Assembly (NCBI GenBank): GCA_963754645.1
Contig: CAVWGP010000012.1
Location: 124,001 to 188,000 of the forward strand
Source of the DNA: CAVWGP01 sp963754645
GTDB taxonomy: Bacteria > Pseudomonadota > Alphaproteobacteria > Bin65
Reading direction: 5' to 3'
Length of the DNA stretch: 64,000 bases
The notes below the pieces were generated by a model. That model saw nothing but the letters and a program-made list of their open reading frames with translations, ran no database searches and was not told the DNA's origin. Shown one piece after another: positions 1-8,753 of this stretch (position 1 is its first letter; every line of letters begins with the position of its first letter). Position numbers and translations under genes: made by a program.

Positions 1-50
1 TCGCCTATCCGATTCACCTGCTTGGAAACTTGTTCGATCGCATCTGGTAA
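1..50 (+). CDS. 3' end of an unidentified gene (partial)
   Basis: An open frame enters from the left edge and ends at a TAA at 48–50. Its last 15 residues read AYPIHLLGNLFDRIW. The hydrophobic character would fit a membrane protein, but the fragment is too short to name. Nothing else in the first 140 bases competes for this stretch. Confidence 0.3.
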   Translation, partial: AYPIHLLGNLFDRIW

Positions 51-190
51 GCGGCGGCAATCGCCATGTTTCGTCGCGTGCGGATGGACACGCCGATTGG
101 TTCGGATCAAGCCGGCCCGTCGGTCCGCGACGCGCGGGACGGCCGATGTCGGCCCTTCGCCTTTTCGCGGCGGCGGGCTATCTTCGGCCG

Positions 191-1588
191 ATGAACAAGC
201 TCTCCGCCATGACCGGGACGCCCGAGGCCCGGTCTTCCCTCGCCCTGATCGGCAACACGCCGATTATCGAGGTCACCAAGCTCGATGCCGGGCCGTGCCG
301 GCTGTTCCTCAAGCTCGAGAGCCAGAATCCCGGCGGCTCGATCAAGGACCGCATCGGCCTTTCGATGATCGAGGCGGCGGAGCGCGACGGCAGCCTCAAG
401 CCCGGCGGCACGATCGTCGAGGCCACGGCGGGCAATACCGGCCTCGCCCTTGCCTTCGTCGGCGCGCAGAAGGGTTACAAGATCGTCCTCGTCATCCCCG
501 ACAAAATGAGCCAGGAGAAGATCCAGCACCTTCGCGCGCTCGGCGCCGAGGTGCGCCTGACCCGCTCCGATGTCGGCAAGGGTCACCCGGAATATTATCA
601 AGACATCGCCGAGCGCCTCGGCCGCGAAATGCCCGGCGCCTGGTGGGCCAATCAATTCGGCAATCCGGCGAACGCCCTCGCGCACGAAAAAACCACCGGC
701 CCGGAAATCTGGACGCAGATGTTCGGCAAGGTCGACGCCGTCGTCGCCGGCGTCGGCTCGGGCGGAACCATCTCCGGCCTCGCCCGCTTTTTCGAGCGCG
801 TGTCGCCGGCGACCAAGATCGTGCTCGCCGATCCCGAAGGCTCGATCGTGACGCACTACGTCAAGACCAAGGAAATCAAGCGCGAAGTCGGCTCGTGGCT
901 CGTCGAGGGCATCGGCGAGGATTTCATTCCGCCGGTGTGCGATGTCAGCCGCGTCAGCGAGGCCTATTCGATCCCCGACGCGGAAAGCTTCGCGACGGCG
1001 CGCCGCTTGTTGAGGGAGGAAGGCATTTTCGCCGGCTCTTCGACCGGGACGCTGATCGCCGCCGCGCTGCGCTATTGCCGCTCGCGCACCGCGCCCGAGC
1101 GCGTCGTCACCTTCGTGTGCGACAGCGGCAACAAATATCTCTCGAAAATGTACAATGACGGCTGGATGGCCGATCAGGGCTTCATCGAGCGGCCGAACCG
1201 CGGCGATCTTTCCGATCTGATTTCGCGCCGCTTCGCCGACCGCACCGTCGTGACCGCGGGCCCCAACGAGCCGCTGGCCGCCGCCTTCACGCGCATGAAA
1301 ATGTCCGATGTCTCGCAGCTCCCGGTGATGGAGAACGAGCGCGTCGTCGGCATTCTCGACGAGTCCGACATTCTGTTGGCGGTGTCGGAGAACGAACGGC
1401 GCTTTTCCGAACCGGTGCGCGGCGCGATGAGTACGCGCATCGAGACGATCGCGCCGGATGCGCCGCTCGACCGCCTGCTGCGCATCTTCGCCCGCGACCA
1501 CGTCGCGATCGTCATCGACGGCGAGCGCTTTCTCGGCCTGATCACGCGCATCGACTTGCTCAACTACTTGCGGCGGAAAATCAAATGA
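191..1588 (+). CDS. Cystathionine beta-synthase (PLP domain + CBS pair)
   Basis: A fold-type II PLP enzyme that condenses serine (or O-acetylserine) with homocysteine or sulfide. The 465-residue protein has the PLP lysine in SIKDR (Lys52), the phosphate-binding loop ATAGNTGLAL and the glycine-rich VGSGGTISG. Two tandem CBS domains fill roughly residues 345–465, the architecture of cystathionine beta-synthase rather than of short cysteine synthases. I chose the ATG at 191 (MNKLSAM) because family homology begins just after it; an ATG at 146 is also open in frame. The stop overlaps the start of the next gene by four bases (ATGA), so the two are translationally coupled as a transsulfuration operon. 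Confidence 0.9.
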   Translation: MNKLSAMTGTPEARSSLALIGNTPIIEVTKLDAGPCRLFLKLESQNPGGSIKDRIGLSMIEAAERDGSLKPGGTIVEATAGNTGLALAFVGAQKGYKIVLVIPDKMSQEKIQHLRALGAEVRLTRSDVGKGHPEYYQDIAERLGREMPGAWWANQFGNPANALAHEKTTGPEIWTQMFGKVDAVVAGVGSGGTISGLARFFERVSPATKIVLADPEGSIVTHYVKTKEIKREVGSWLVEGIGEDFIPPVCDVSRVSEAYSIPDAESFATARRLLREEGIFAGSSTGTLIAAALRYCRSRTAPERVVTFVCDSGNKYLSKMYNDGWMADQGFIERPNRGDLSDLISRRFADRTVVTAGPNEPLAAAFTRMKMSDVSQLPVMENERVVGILDESDILLAVSENERRFSEPVRGAMSTRIETIAPDAPLDRLLRIFARDHVAIVIDGERFLGLITRIDLLNYLRRKIK

Positions 1589-2754
1589 CGGCCAAGTCCG
1601 ACAATCTCGCCTTCGCGACCCGCTGCATCCACGCCGGCCAGGCGCCCGATCCGACGACGGGCGCGATCATGCCGCCGATCTACGCGACGTCGACCTACGT
1701 GCAGGACTCGCCCGGCGTCCACAAGGGCTACGAATATTCGCGCACTCACAATCCGACACGCTTCGCCTATGAGCGCTGCATCGCGAGCCTCGAAAGCGGC
1801 GCGCACGGCTTCGCCTTCGCTTCGGGCATGGCGGCGACGGCGACGATCCTCGAACTGCTCGACGCCGGCAGCCACATCGTCGCGATGGACGATCTCTACG
1901 GCGGCACGCGCCGCCTGTTTGCCCGCGTGCGGCAACGCACGGCGGGGCTCGATGTCACCTACGCCGATCTCTCATCGCCCGGCGCGCTCGCCAAGGCGGT
2001 CAAGCCGGCGACGCGCATGATCTGGGTCGAAACCCCGACCAATCCGCTGCTTCGGTTGGTCGATATCGCGGAAATCGGCAAGCTCGGCCGCGCGCGCGGC
2101 ATTCTCACCGTCGTCGACAACACCTTCGCTTCGCCCCTGGTGCAGCGCCCGCTCGAACTCGACATCGACATCGTGATGCACTCGGCGACGAAGTATCTCA
2201 ACGGCCATTCCGATGTCGTCAACGGCGTGGCGGTGATCGGCGACGACGCGGCGCTGCGCGAGAAGATGGCGTTCCTGCAAAACTCGATCGGCGCGGTGGC
2301 CGGCCCGTTCGATGCGTTCATGGCGCTGCGCGGTTTGAAAACTCTGGCGCTGCGCATGGAGCGCCACTGCGCCAGCGCGGCGCGCATCGCCGCCTGGCTG
2401 GAGAAACATCCCAAGATCGCGCGCGTCTACTATCCCGGCCTCGTCAGCCACCCGCAGCACGCGCTCGCCAAGCGCCAGATGCGCGGCTTCGGCGGCATGA
2501 TTTCGGCGGACATCAAGGGCGGGCTCGACCCCTCAAAGCGCTTTCTCGAACGCACCAAGCTGTTCGCGCTGGCCGAATCGCTGGGCGGCGTCGAAAGCCT
2601 GATCGAGCATCCCGCGATCATGACCCACGCCTCGGTGCCGCAAGAGGTCCGCGCCCAGCTCGGCATCGGCGACGGCTTGGTGCGGCTCTCGGTCGGCATC
2701 GAGGATTGCGACGACCTGATCGCCGATCTCGACTCGGCGCTTCAAGCCGCCTGA
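1585..2754 (+). CDS. Cystathionine gamma-lyase / gamma-synthase family enzyme
   Basis: A Cys/Met-metabolism PLP enzyme of 389 residues, the usual length. The PLP lysine lies in SATKYLNGHSDVV (Lys203). The substrate/PLP motifs YSRTHNPTR and VDNTFASP and the C-terminal GDGLVRLSVGIED are intact. It follows the cystathionine beta-synthase gene with an ATGA overlap. That pairing suggests conversion of cystathionine to cysteine (reverse transsulfuration), but gamma-synthase and gamma-lyase cannot be separated reliably by sequence. Its last 13 bases overlap the 3' end of the convergent downstream gene. Confidence 0.9.
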   Translation: MTAKSDNLAFATRCIHAGQAPDPTTGAIMPPIYATSTYVQDSPGVHKGYEYSRTHNPTRFAYERCIASLESGAHGFAFASGMAATATILELLDAGSHIVAMDDLYGGTRRLFARVRQRTAGLDVTYADLSSPGALAKAVKPATRMIWVETPTNPLLRLVDIAEIGKLGRARGILTVVDNTFASPLVQRPLELDIDIVMHSATKYLNGHSDVVNGVAVIGDDAALREKMAFLQNSIGAVAGPFDAFMALRGLKTLALRMERHCASAARIAAWLEKHPKIARVYYPGLVSHPQHALAKRQMRGFGGMISADIKGGLDPSKRFLERTKLFALAESLGGVESLIEHPAIMTHASVPQEVRAQLGIGDGLVRLSVGIEDCDDLIADLDSALQAA

Positions 2755-3275
2755 ACGGACGCCGGCTTCGGCGCATAATCGCGCCACCGGCTCTCGACCA
2801 CGTCGCGGAGTTGCTTGCGCAAGCCCAGCGCGAAGGCCGCCTCGGCGACGAGGAACACCGGCGCGATGAAGATTTGCAGGAGATTGTCGGCCAAGGCCGG
2901 CTTGCGGCCTTCGAAGGCGTGGCCGACGAGTTGCACGATCCAGCCGCCGGCGAAGGCGATGCCGAACACGGTCCAGGCCGCGGTGCCGCCCTGGCGCACC
3001 GTCCAATCGGCGAGCCAGCAGGCCGGCACGAAAATGAGCGCGGTCGCGAAACCGAAGGGCTGATCCATCACGATCCAATAGATCATGACCGCCGCCGCGA
3101 AGAGCGTCGCCAGGGAAATCGCATACCCGCCGACGTCGCCGAAGCGCAGCATCGCCATGGGGACAAGCAGCGAAAACGCAATCGCCGGCACGCCGACGAA
3201 ATGCGTCGCCTTGTTGCGCCCATCGCGATGATAGGCCGTGTACATCGCCATCTGCTCGATGAAATGCCGGTTCAT
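2742..3275 (-). CDS. Mpo1-like (DUF962) membrane protein
   Basis: A 177-residue protein with the DUF962/Mpo1 signature near the N-terminus: MYTAYHRDGRNKATHFVGVP. Its histidines and asparagine resemble those of the iron-dependent 2-hydroxy fatty acid dioxygenase Mpo1 of yeast. About four hydrophobic segments follow (for example AIAFSLLVPMAM and GYAISLATLFAAAVMIYWIV), so it should be an inner-membrane protein. Enzymatic activity of bacterial members is inferred. It converges on the upstream transsulfuration operon and is separated by 53 bases from the flavin reductase behind it. Confidence 0.8.
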   Translation of the reverse strand: MNRHFIEQMAMYTAYHRDGRNKATHFVGVPAIAFSLLVPMAMLRFGDVGGYAISLATLFAAAVMIYWIVMDQPFGFATALIFVPACWLADWTVRQGGTAAWTVFGIAFAGGWIVQLVGHAFEGRKPALADNLLQIFIAPVFLVAEAAFALGLRKQLRDVVESRWRDYAPKPASVQAA

Positions 3276-3328
3276 GGCGCCACCCGCGCTTGTGAGGCGG
3301 CGATTTTAGCAAAAGCGCCGGCCGAACA

Positions 3329-3814
3329 CTACGCCGCGGGCAAAATCGCGCCGTACTTGCCCCGGTAGTAGAGCAGCGGCGAGCCGTCGGGATTGTACTG
3401 GAACGACAGGACCTTGCCGACGATGATCACGTGATCGCCGCCGTCATGGACATTGTGCGTCTCGCATTCGAATATTGCGATCGATTGCTTGAAAGCGGGA
3501 CAGCCGACGCCGCATAGGTCGAGCGTCATGTCCTTCCACTTGTCCTCGGATGGCCTGGCGAAATGGCTTGAAACGTCCATTTGGGCGGCGGACAAGACAT
3601 TCACGGCAAAGTGCGCGGCGCGCTCGAAATGGGCGAAGGAATAAGCCTTGCGGTCGAGGCAGAACAGAACCAGCGGCGGATCGAGCGAAACCGAGGTGAA
3701 CGAATTGGCGGTCAGCCCCACCGGCTTGCCCTCAGCCGACATCGTCGTCACGATCGTGACGCCGGTCGCGAAGGTACCCAAGGCGTTACGGAATTCGCGT
3801 GGGTCGATGGCCAT
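3329..3814 (-). CDS. Flavin reductase family protein (FMN-binding split barrel)
   Basis: A 161-residue protein with the family signature FRNALGTFATGVTIVTT followed by GLTANSFTSVSLDPPLVLFCL, the FMN-binding split-barrel fold of HpaC/ActVB-type NAD(P)H:flavin reductases. These small reductases supply reduced flavin to two-component monooxygenases. No partner monooxygenase is adjacent; the next gene upstream encodes an acyl-CoA dehydrogenase, a structural relative of flavin-dependent monooxygenases, but no functional link is shown. Start is the ATG of MAIDPREF. Substrate partner unknown. Confidence 0.85.
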   Translation of the reverse strand: MAIDPREFRNALGTFATGVTIVTTMSAEGKPVGLTANSFTSVSLDPPLVLFCLDRKAYSFAHFERAAHFAVNVLSAAQMDVSSHFARPSEDKWKDMTLDLCGVGCPAFKQSIAIFECETHNVHDGGDHVIIVGKVLSFQYNPDGSPLLYYRGKYGAILPAA

Positions 3815-3919
3815 GCGGCGTCGGGTCCTCCTCGGGGAATGGCTTAGCGCGAAGTCGCACGCAGGGTCAAAGCCCTAAGACATGGCGTGGGCGCATGAGC
3901 GGCTTGCAGCGGGCCGGAG

Positions 3920-5116
3920 CTAAAGCGTCCGTCCGATGATTTCGCGCATGATTTCGTTGGTGCCGGCATAGATGCGGTGCACTCGGGCATCGGCCCACAT
4001 GCGCGCGATCCGGCTTTCCCACATATAACCGCTGCCGCCATGGAGTTGCAGGCAGGCATCGAGCACCTTCTGCTGCAGCTCGGTCGTGGCGAGCTTCGCC
4101 ATGGCGGCGGCGCGCATATCGCATTCGCCGGCCGCGTGCAGCGCGATGCAGCGGTCCATGAAGGTGCGCGCGACCTGCACGTCGGTGACGAGATCGGCGA
4201 GGGTAAAGCGCGTGTTCTGGAAGTCGATCACGCGCTGTTGGAACGCCTTGCGGCCCTTGGTGTAGGCAATGGTTTCCTCCAGCGCCGCCTCGCAAGTGGC
4301 AACCGCGCGGACCGCCACGATGAGCCGCTCCTGCACCAAGCCCGACATCAACAAGCGCCAGCCTTCGTTCTCGCCGCCCAGCAGGTTCTCGGCCGGCACG
4401 TCCATGTCGTCGAAATGCAGGATCGCCGTGTCTTGTGCCTTGTTGCCGATTTTCTTGAGATTTTTCCCCTTCGCGTAGCCCTTCGTCTTGGTGTCGACCA
4501 GGAACAGCGAGACGCCCTTGGCACCCCGCGCCGTATCCGTCTTGGCCACCAGCAGCGTCAGATCGCCGACGATGCCGTTGGTGATGAACGTTTTCGAGCC
4601 GTTGACGATGTAGCTGTTGCCGCGGCGGACGGCGCTGGTGCGGATCGCCTGCAGATCGCTGCCCGAGTCAGGCTCGGTCATGGCAATCGAGGCGATGATG
4701 TCGCCCGAGGCCATACCGGGCAGCCAGCGGCGTTTTTGCTCTTCGGTGCCGAATTTGATCAGGAACGGCGCCACGATGTAGGCGTGCAAGTCGAAGGCCG
4801 GCCCGGACACGCCGGCTCGGCCGAGCTCCTCCAGCACGACCGAATCGTAAAAAAAATCACCGCCCGCGCCGCCATGGGCCTCCGGTATGCTGGTTCCCAA
4901 CAGACCGACCGCGCCGGCCCGGCGCCAGATGGCGCGCGGCGCCATGCCGGCGTCTTCCCACTTCGCGTAATCGGGCAATATTTCGGCTTCGATGAAGCGG
5001 CTCACGGTCGCGCGAAATTGCTCGTGCTCGGCGGCAAAGATCGCGCGCGGCAGCCACAGCGGCATCGCCCCTTGCGGCGGTCGCGTATGCGCGGAATCGT
5101 TCGGCCGACCTGACAT
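3920..5116 (-). CDS. Acyl-CoA dehydrogenase
   Basis: A 398-residue flavoprotein with the three-part acyl-CoA dehydrogenase layout. The N-terminal helical domain includes EEQKRRWLPGMASGD. The middle beta domain has AMTEPDSGSDLQAIRT, the FAD/substrate signature. The C-terminal helical domain has the FAD-binding QLHGGSGYMWESRIARMWAD and IYAGTNEIMREIIGR. The segment QERLIVAVRAVATCEAALEETIAYTKGRKAF contains the second family signature. It should oxidise an acyl-CoA to the trans-2-enoyl-CoA; chain preference cannot be read from the sequence. Confidence 0.92.
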   Translation of the reverse strand: MSGRPNDSAHTRPPQGAMPLWLPRAIFAAEHEQFRATVSRFIEAEILPDYAKWEDAGMAPRAIWRRAGAVGLLGTSIPEAHGGAGGDFFYDSVVLEELGRAGVSGPAFDLHAYIVAPFLIKFGTEEQKRRWLPGMASGDIIASIAMTEPDSGSDLQAIRTSAVRRGNSYIVNGSKTFITNGIVGDLTLLVAKTDTARGAKGVSLFLVDTKTKGYAKGKNLKKIGNKAQDTAILHFDDMDVPAENLLGGENEGWRLLMSGLVQERLIVAVRAVATCEAALEETIAYTKGRKAFQQRVIDFQNTRFTLADLVTDVQVARTFMDRCIALHAAGECDMRAAAMAKLATTELQQKVLDACLQLHGGSGYMWESRIARMWADARVHRIYAGTNEIMREIIGRTL

Positions 5117-5190
5117 GCAATCACCCCAAAATGCGCCATCGTCGCAACAGCAAGCTGCAACCGGTTATAATTAATGCGTTAATCTTTCGT

Positions 5191-5205
5191 TTAAACTTCT
5201 TTTAA
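5191..5205. promoter_or_regulatory. Candidate CtrA site (TTAA-N7-TTAA)
   Basis: A full TTAA-N7-TTAA motif, the Caulobacter CtrA consensus, lies in an A+T-rich pocket (about 5160–5210) between the divergent acyl-CoA dehydrogenase and bpt genes. Two further TTAA half sites occur at 5171 and 5179. Chance occurrence is plausible in such A+T-rich sequence. Confidence 0.3.
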
Positions 5206-5338
5206 TACTTGCGCCGAGGCCCCCTGTTGATAAGAATGCGGCAACTCGCATGTCGGGGACTGGTGAAACGCCACGTTGAAATGGCGGCGCTGCAGACCCT
5301 AAAGAAAAAAATGAACTTAAGTCAAAAGAAGGGTTGCC

Positions 5339-6058
5339 ATGACGACGCAGACCGCCAGGCTACCGAGGTTTTTTTATCGCATGCCGCCGCGTCCCTGCCC
5401 CTACCTGCAGGGCCGCACCGAGCAGAACATATTCACCGAGCTCAACGGGCCAACGACGATTCAGCTCTACGACGCGCTGACCCAGGCCGGATTCCGCCGC
5501 TCGCACAACGTCGCTTACCGGCCCTCGTGCCCAGGCTGCCAGGCTTGCGTGCCGGTGCGCGTCGTGAGCGCGCAGTTTGCGCCCAGCCGCTCGCAACAAC
5601 GCATCCTCAAAGCGAATGCCGACCTCACCGAAGAGATCGTCCACTCGCGCGCCTCGGCCGAGCAATACGGCCTGTTTTCGCGCTACCTGTCGGCGCGCCA
5701 CGCCGACGGCGAAATGGCCGGCATGACCTATGCCGACTATGTCGCCATGGTCGAGGACAGCCCGCTCAGCACCGGCATCGCCGAGTATCGCGATCGGGCC
5801 GGCAATCTCGTTGCCGCCTGTCTCATCGATCAACTCACCGATGGCCTGTCGGCCGTCTACAGTTTTTTCGAGCCCAGCCTGCCGGAGCGCAGCCTTGGCT
5901 CTTACATGATCCTGCGCCTGATCGAGAACAGCCGGCGCAACCGCTTGCCCTATTTATACTTGGGCTATTGGATCTCCGGCAGCCGGAAAATGGCCTACAA
6001 GGCGAAATTCCGCCCGCTGGAAGGGCTTTCGTCGCGCGGCTGGACCGTGCTGCCCTAG
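5339..6058 (+). CDS. bpt: Arginyl/leucyl-tRNA–protein transferase (Bpt/Ate family)
   Basis: A 239-residue aminoacyl-tRNA protein transferase. The N-terminal domain has the conserved cysteines in PRPCPYLQGR and the cluster SCPGCQACVPVR. The C-terminal GNAT-like domain contains SVYSFF-type and GYWISGSRKMAYKAKFRPLE motifs. Bacterial Bpt transfers leucine from Leu-tRNA to N-terminal Asp/Glu, creating a ClpS/ClpAP N-degron. Length and motif order fit the family throughout. The ATG follows an A-rich leader; no strong Shine–Dalgarno is visible apart from AAGAAGGG about 10 bases upstream. Confidence 0.9.
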   Translation: MTTQTARLPRFFYRMPPRPCPYLQGRTEQNIFTELNGPTTIQLYDALTQAGFRRSHNVAYRPSCPGCQACVPVRVVSAQFAPSRSQQRILKANADLTEEIVHSRASAEQYGLFSRYLSARHADGEMAGMTYADYVAMVEDSPLSTGIAEYRDRAGNLVAACLIDQLTDGLSAVYSFFEPSLPERSLGSYMILRLIENSRRNRLPYLYLGYWISGSRKMAYKAKFRPLEGLSSRGWTVLP

Positions 6059-6279
6059 GCGACAACGACGGCCGCGACGGGCCGATCCTGCGAGCCGGCA
6101 AAAAGCCTGTTGACAGACACGGCCCCCATCACCGCAAGCTACGGTAGGCGATCGATATTGCGTCGAGCGTGATATCTGTGACGAGCCGCCCCGTCTATGC
6201 GTCGGCGCGGCGTACGGAAATCAGGCAAGAAGAACGCGGCGCGATCGGCCCGGGTGGTCACGTTTCGAGAGACGCGCTT

Positions 6280-6885
6280 GTGAAACCGTTCCTTGCGTTC
6301 AGCCATGGCGTTGACGCGCTCAATGCCAAAGTCGGCAAGCTGGCCGCTTGGCTGGTGCTGCTCGCCTGCCTGATCAGCGCCGCCAATGCGATGATCCGCT
6401 ATGGCATGAATTCGAGCTCGAACGCGTGGCTCGAAATTCAGTGGTACATGTTCTCCGGCATTTTCCTGCTCGGCGCCTCCTACACCTTCAAGGTCAACGA
6501 GCATGTTCGCGTCGATATCGTCTACGCCATCGTCTCGGACCGTACGCGCTTGTGGATCGACTGCCTGGGCACGCTGCTTTTCATGCTGCCGGCTGTCGCC
6601 ATTCTCACCTGGATGACGTGGCCGCTGTTCGCCAATTCGGTCGTCAAGGCGCCGGAGGGCGCGACCGTCCCAAGCGTATCGGCAACTCTGTCCGGTTTTT
6701 TGCATCCGGCTGGGTGGGAGCACTCCGACATGGCCGGCGGCATCATCCGCTGGCCGGTCAAGATTCTGATGCCGATCGGGTTTTTTCTGCTGACGCTGCA
6801 AGGCCTGTCCGAGCTGATCAAGCGCATCGCGGCGCTGGCCGGCCTCTACACGGTCGAGACTAAATATGAAAAGCCGCTGCAGTAG
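6280..6885 (+). CDS. TRAP transporter small permease (DctQ)
   Basis: The small membrane subunit of a TRAP transporter, with four predicted membrane segments (for example LAAWLVLLACLISAANAMIR and GTLLFMLPAVAILTWMTW) and the family-typical NAWLEIQWYMFSGIFLLGA. I chose the GTG at 6280 (reading VKPFLAF), preceded by GAGAGA, because the in-frame ATG at 6169 would add 37 residues without family similarity. It is followed after 27 bases by the large permease, so the two form an operon. Confidence 0.85.
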   Translation: MKPFLAFSHGVDALNAKVGKLAAWLVLLACLISAANAMIRYGMNSSSNAWLEIQWYMFSGIFLLGASYTFKVNEHVRVDIVYAIVSDRTRLWIDCLGTLLFMLPAVAILTWMTWPLFANSVVKAPEGATVPSVSATLSGFLHPAGWEHSDMAGGIIRWPVKILMPIGFFLLTLQGLSELIKRIAALAGLYTVETKYEKPLQ

Positions 6886-6912
6886 CCGCCAGCGCGAAAC
6901 TGGGGTGCCACG

Positions 6913-8553
6913 ATGATTCCGCTCGAATGGATGGCGCCGCTGATGTTCGCGGGCCTCGTCGTCTTCATGCTGATCGGATACCCCGTGGCCTTCTCGCTGG
7001 CGGCGGTGGGTTTTTTCTTCGCGCTGATCAGTATCGACGCGGCTTACTTTCCGCCCCAATACATGAACAATTTGTCGCTGCGCATTTTCGCCATCATGCG
7101 CAACGATTTGCTGCTGGCGATCCCGTTCTTCACCTTTATGGGCGCGATCCTCGAACGCTGCGGCTTGGCCGAGGACCTGCTCGAGGGCACGGGCCAATTG
7201 TTCGGCTCGGCGCCGGGCGGCCTTGCCTATGCCGTGATCGTGGTCGGCGCCATTCTCGGCGCCATCACCGGCACGGTGGCGGCCTCGGTGATCGCGATGG
7301 GCGTCATCTCGCTGCCGGTCATGATGCGCTACGGCTACAACATGCGCCTCGCGACCGGCGTTATCGCCGCGTCCGGGACCATCACCCAGCTCATCCCGCC
7401 GTCGCTGGTGCTTGTCGTCCTCGCGGACCAACTCGGCAAATCGGTCGGCGACATGTATCGCGGCGCCATCGGCCCCTCGATCGCGCAGACCGGGCTGTTC
7501 ATGCTCTACATCGCCGCCCTGTCGCTGCTGCGGCCGAAATACATGCCGCCGCTGCCCGAAGAAGCGCGCACTTTGCGCGGCTGGCCGCTCTACCGGCGCG
7601 TGCTGCGCGGCATGGTGCCTTCGCTGGTGCTGATTTTCCTCGTGCTCGGCACGATCTTCATGGGCCTCGCGACGCCGACCGAGGCCGGCGCCATGGGCGC
7701 GGTCGGCGCCATCGTCCTCGCGGTGTTCAACAATCCGGGCATGACGTGGCTCGGGCGCCTGGCCGTCAAGGTCGGCGCCGCCATGTTCGGCGCCATCGCG
7801 GCAATCTGGCTGATGAAGCTGACCAATCCGGCCGGCGCCCTGCACAATCTCGGTAAATATCTCGACGCCAACGACATGCCGATCTACATCGGCCTCTACC
7901 TCGCCGTCGCCTTGCTGCTGTTCGAGGCCGTGCGCATCACGGCGCTGCGCGGGCTGATCAAGCAAGCATTCGAAATGACCATGCGGATCACGGCGATGGT
8001 CGTTTTCATCCTGATCGGCTCGACGGTTTTCAGCCTGGTATTTCAGGGCGTCGATGGCGGATTGTGGATCGAGGGCATGCTCCACGGCCTGCCCGGCGGC
8101 GTCGTCGGTTTCCTGATCTTCATCAACTTGTTCGTATTTTTCCTGGCGTTCTTCCTCGATTTCTTCGAGATCGCCTTCATCATCGTCCCGCTGCTGGCGC
8201 CGGTGGCGCTCAAGGTGCTGACGCCCGTGGTCGGCGCCGACGCGGCGCTGATCTGGTTCGGCGTCATGCTCTGCGTCAACATGCAGACCTCGTTCATGCA
8301 CCCGCCTTTCGGCTTCGCGCTCTTCTACTTGCGCGGCATCGCCCCGCCCCAAATCAAGAGCTCGGATATCTATTGGGGCGCGGTGCCGTGGGTGTTCCTG
8401 CAGCTCATCCTGACGTTCTGGGTCATCCTCATGCCGTCGATGGTGACCTATTTCCTCGAATCTGGCCCCACGGTCGACCCGAGCAAGATCAAGATCGAAT
8501 TGCCGACGGGACCGACGTTCGACGACGATGGCGGCCCGCCGAAATTGAAATAA
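6913..8553 (+). CDS. TRAP transporter large permease (DctM)
   Basis: The large TRAP permease subunit, 546 residues with more than a dozen hydrophobic segments. Recognisable motifs are PFFTFMGAILERCGLAEDLLE, GAITGTVAASVIAMGVISLP and GTITQLIPPSLVLVVLADQ. It is longer than the classical ~430-residue DctM because of a hydrophilic/hydrophobic insertion around residues 210–390, a form common among alphaproteobacterial TRAP systems for oxo- and dicarboxylic acids. With the DctQ gene upstream and the convergent DctP gene downstream it makes a complete TRAP system. Confidence 0.92.
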   Translation: MIPLEWMAPLMFAGLVVFMLIGYPVAFSLAAVGFFFALISIDAAYFPPQYMNNLSLRIFAIMRNDLLLAIPFFTFMGAILERCGLAEDLLEGTGQLFGSAPGGLAYAVIVVGAILGAITGTVAASVIAMGVISLPVMMRYGYNMRLATGVIAASGTITQLIPPSLVLVVLADQLGKSVGDMYRGAIGPSIAQTGLFMLYIAALSLLRPKYMPPLPEEARTLRGWPLYRRVLRGMVPSLVLIFLVLGTIFMGLATPTEAGAMGAVGAIVLAVFNNPGMTWLGRLAVKVGAAMFGAIAAIWLMKLTNPAGALHNLGKYLDANDMPIYIGLYLAVALLLFEAVRITALRGLIKQAFEMTMRITAMVVFILIGSTVFSLVFQGVDGGLWIEGMLHGLPGGVVGFLIFINLFVFFLAFFLDFFEIAFIIVPLLAPVALKVLTPVVGADAALIWFGVMLCVNMQTSFMHPPFGFALFYLRGIAPPQIKSSDIYWGAVPWVFLQLILTFWVILMPSMVTYFLESGPTVDPSKIKIELPTGPTFDDDGGPPKLK

Positions 8554-8573
8554 GCCGCCTGCCGCAAACGATC

Positions 8574-8714
8574 GTAATCCCGACTGGAGCGCGCGCAAGC
8601 GCGCGGAGCGGAGGGACCTCGCGCGGACGAGCGTGGACTTGCCAGGCGGGATCGCGCCAGTCCACCCGAGGTCCCGCGGATCGCTGTGCGATCCGCCGCT
8701 ACGGTCGGGATGAC
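8574..8714. repeat. REP-like palindromic intergenic repeat, copy 1
   Basis: A palindromic intergenic element between the convergent dctM and dctP genes. The outer arms are AATCCCGACTGG and CGGTCGGGATGAC. Inside lie GAGGGACCTCG, CCCGAGGTCCCGCGG and a perfect 9-bp stem GCGGATCGC/GCGATCCGC with loop TGT. A second copy is at 52751–52912. It could act as a bidirectional terminator or REP-type element. Confidence 0.75.
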
Positions 8715-8753
8715 GTAGCTACGAATAGGTCGGTTCGGGCAACCCCGCCGATA

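Noticed and set aside
107..1501. Long minus-strand open frame opposite cystathionine beta-synthase
   Set aside because: It is an antisense shadow of a well-supported gene; its composition is rich in R, A, G and H and matches no family.
6139..8598. 819-codon minus-strand open frame opposite the TRAP permeases
   Set aside because: High-GC antisense artefact; the sequence is H/R/E/Q-rich and low in complexity, while the plus strand encodes clear DctQ and DctM.
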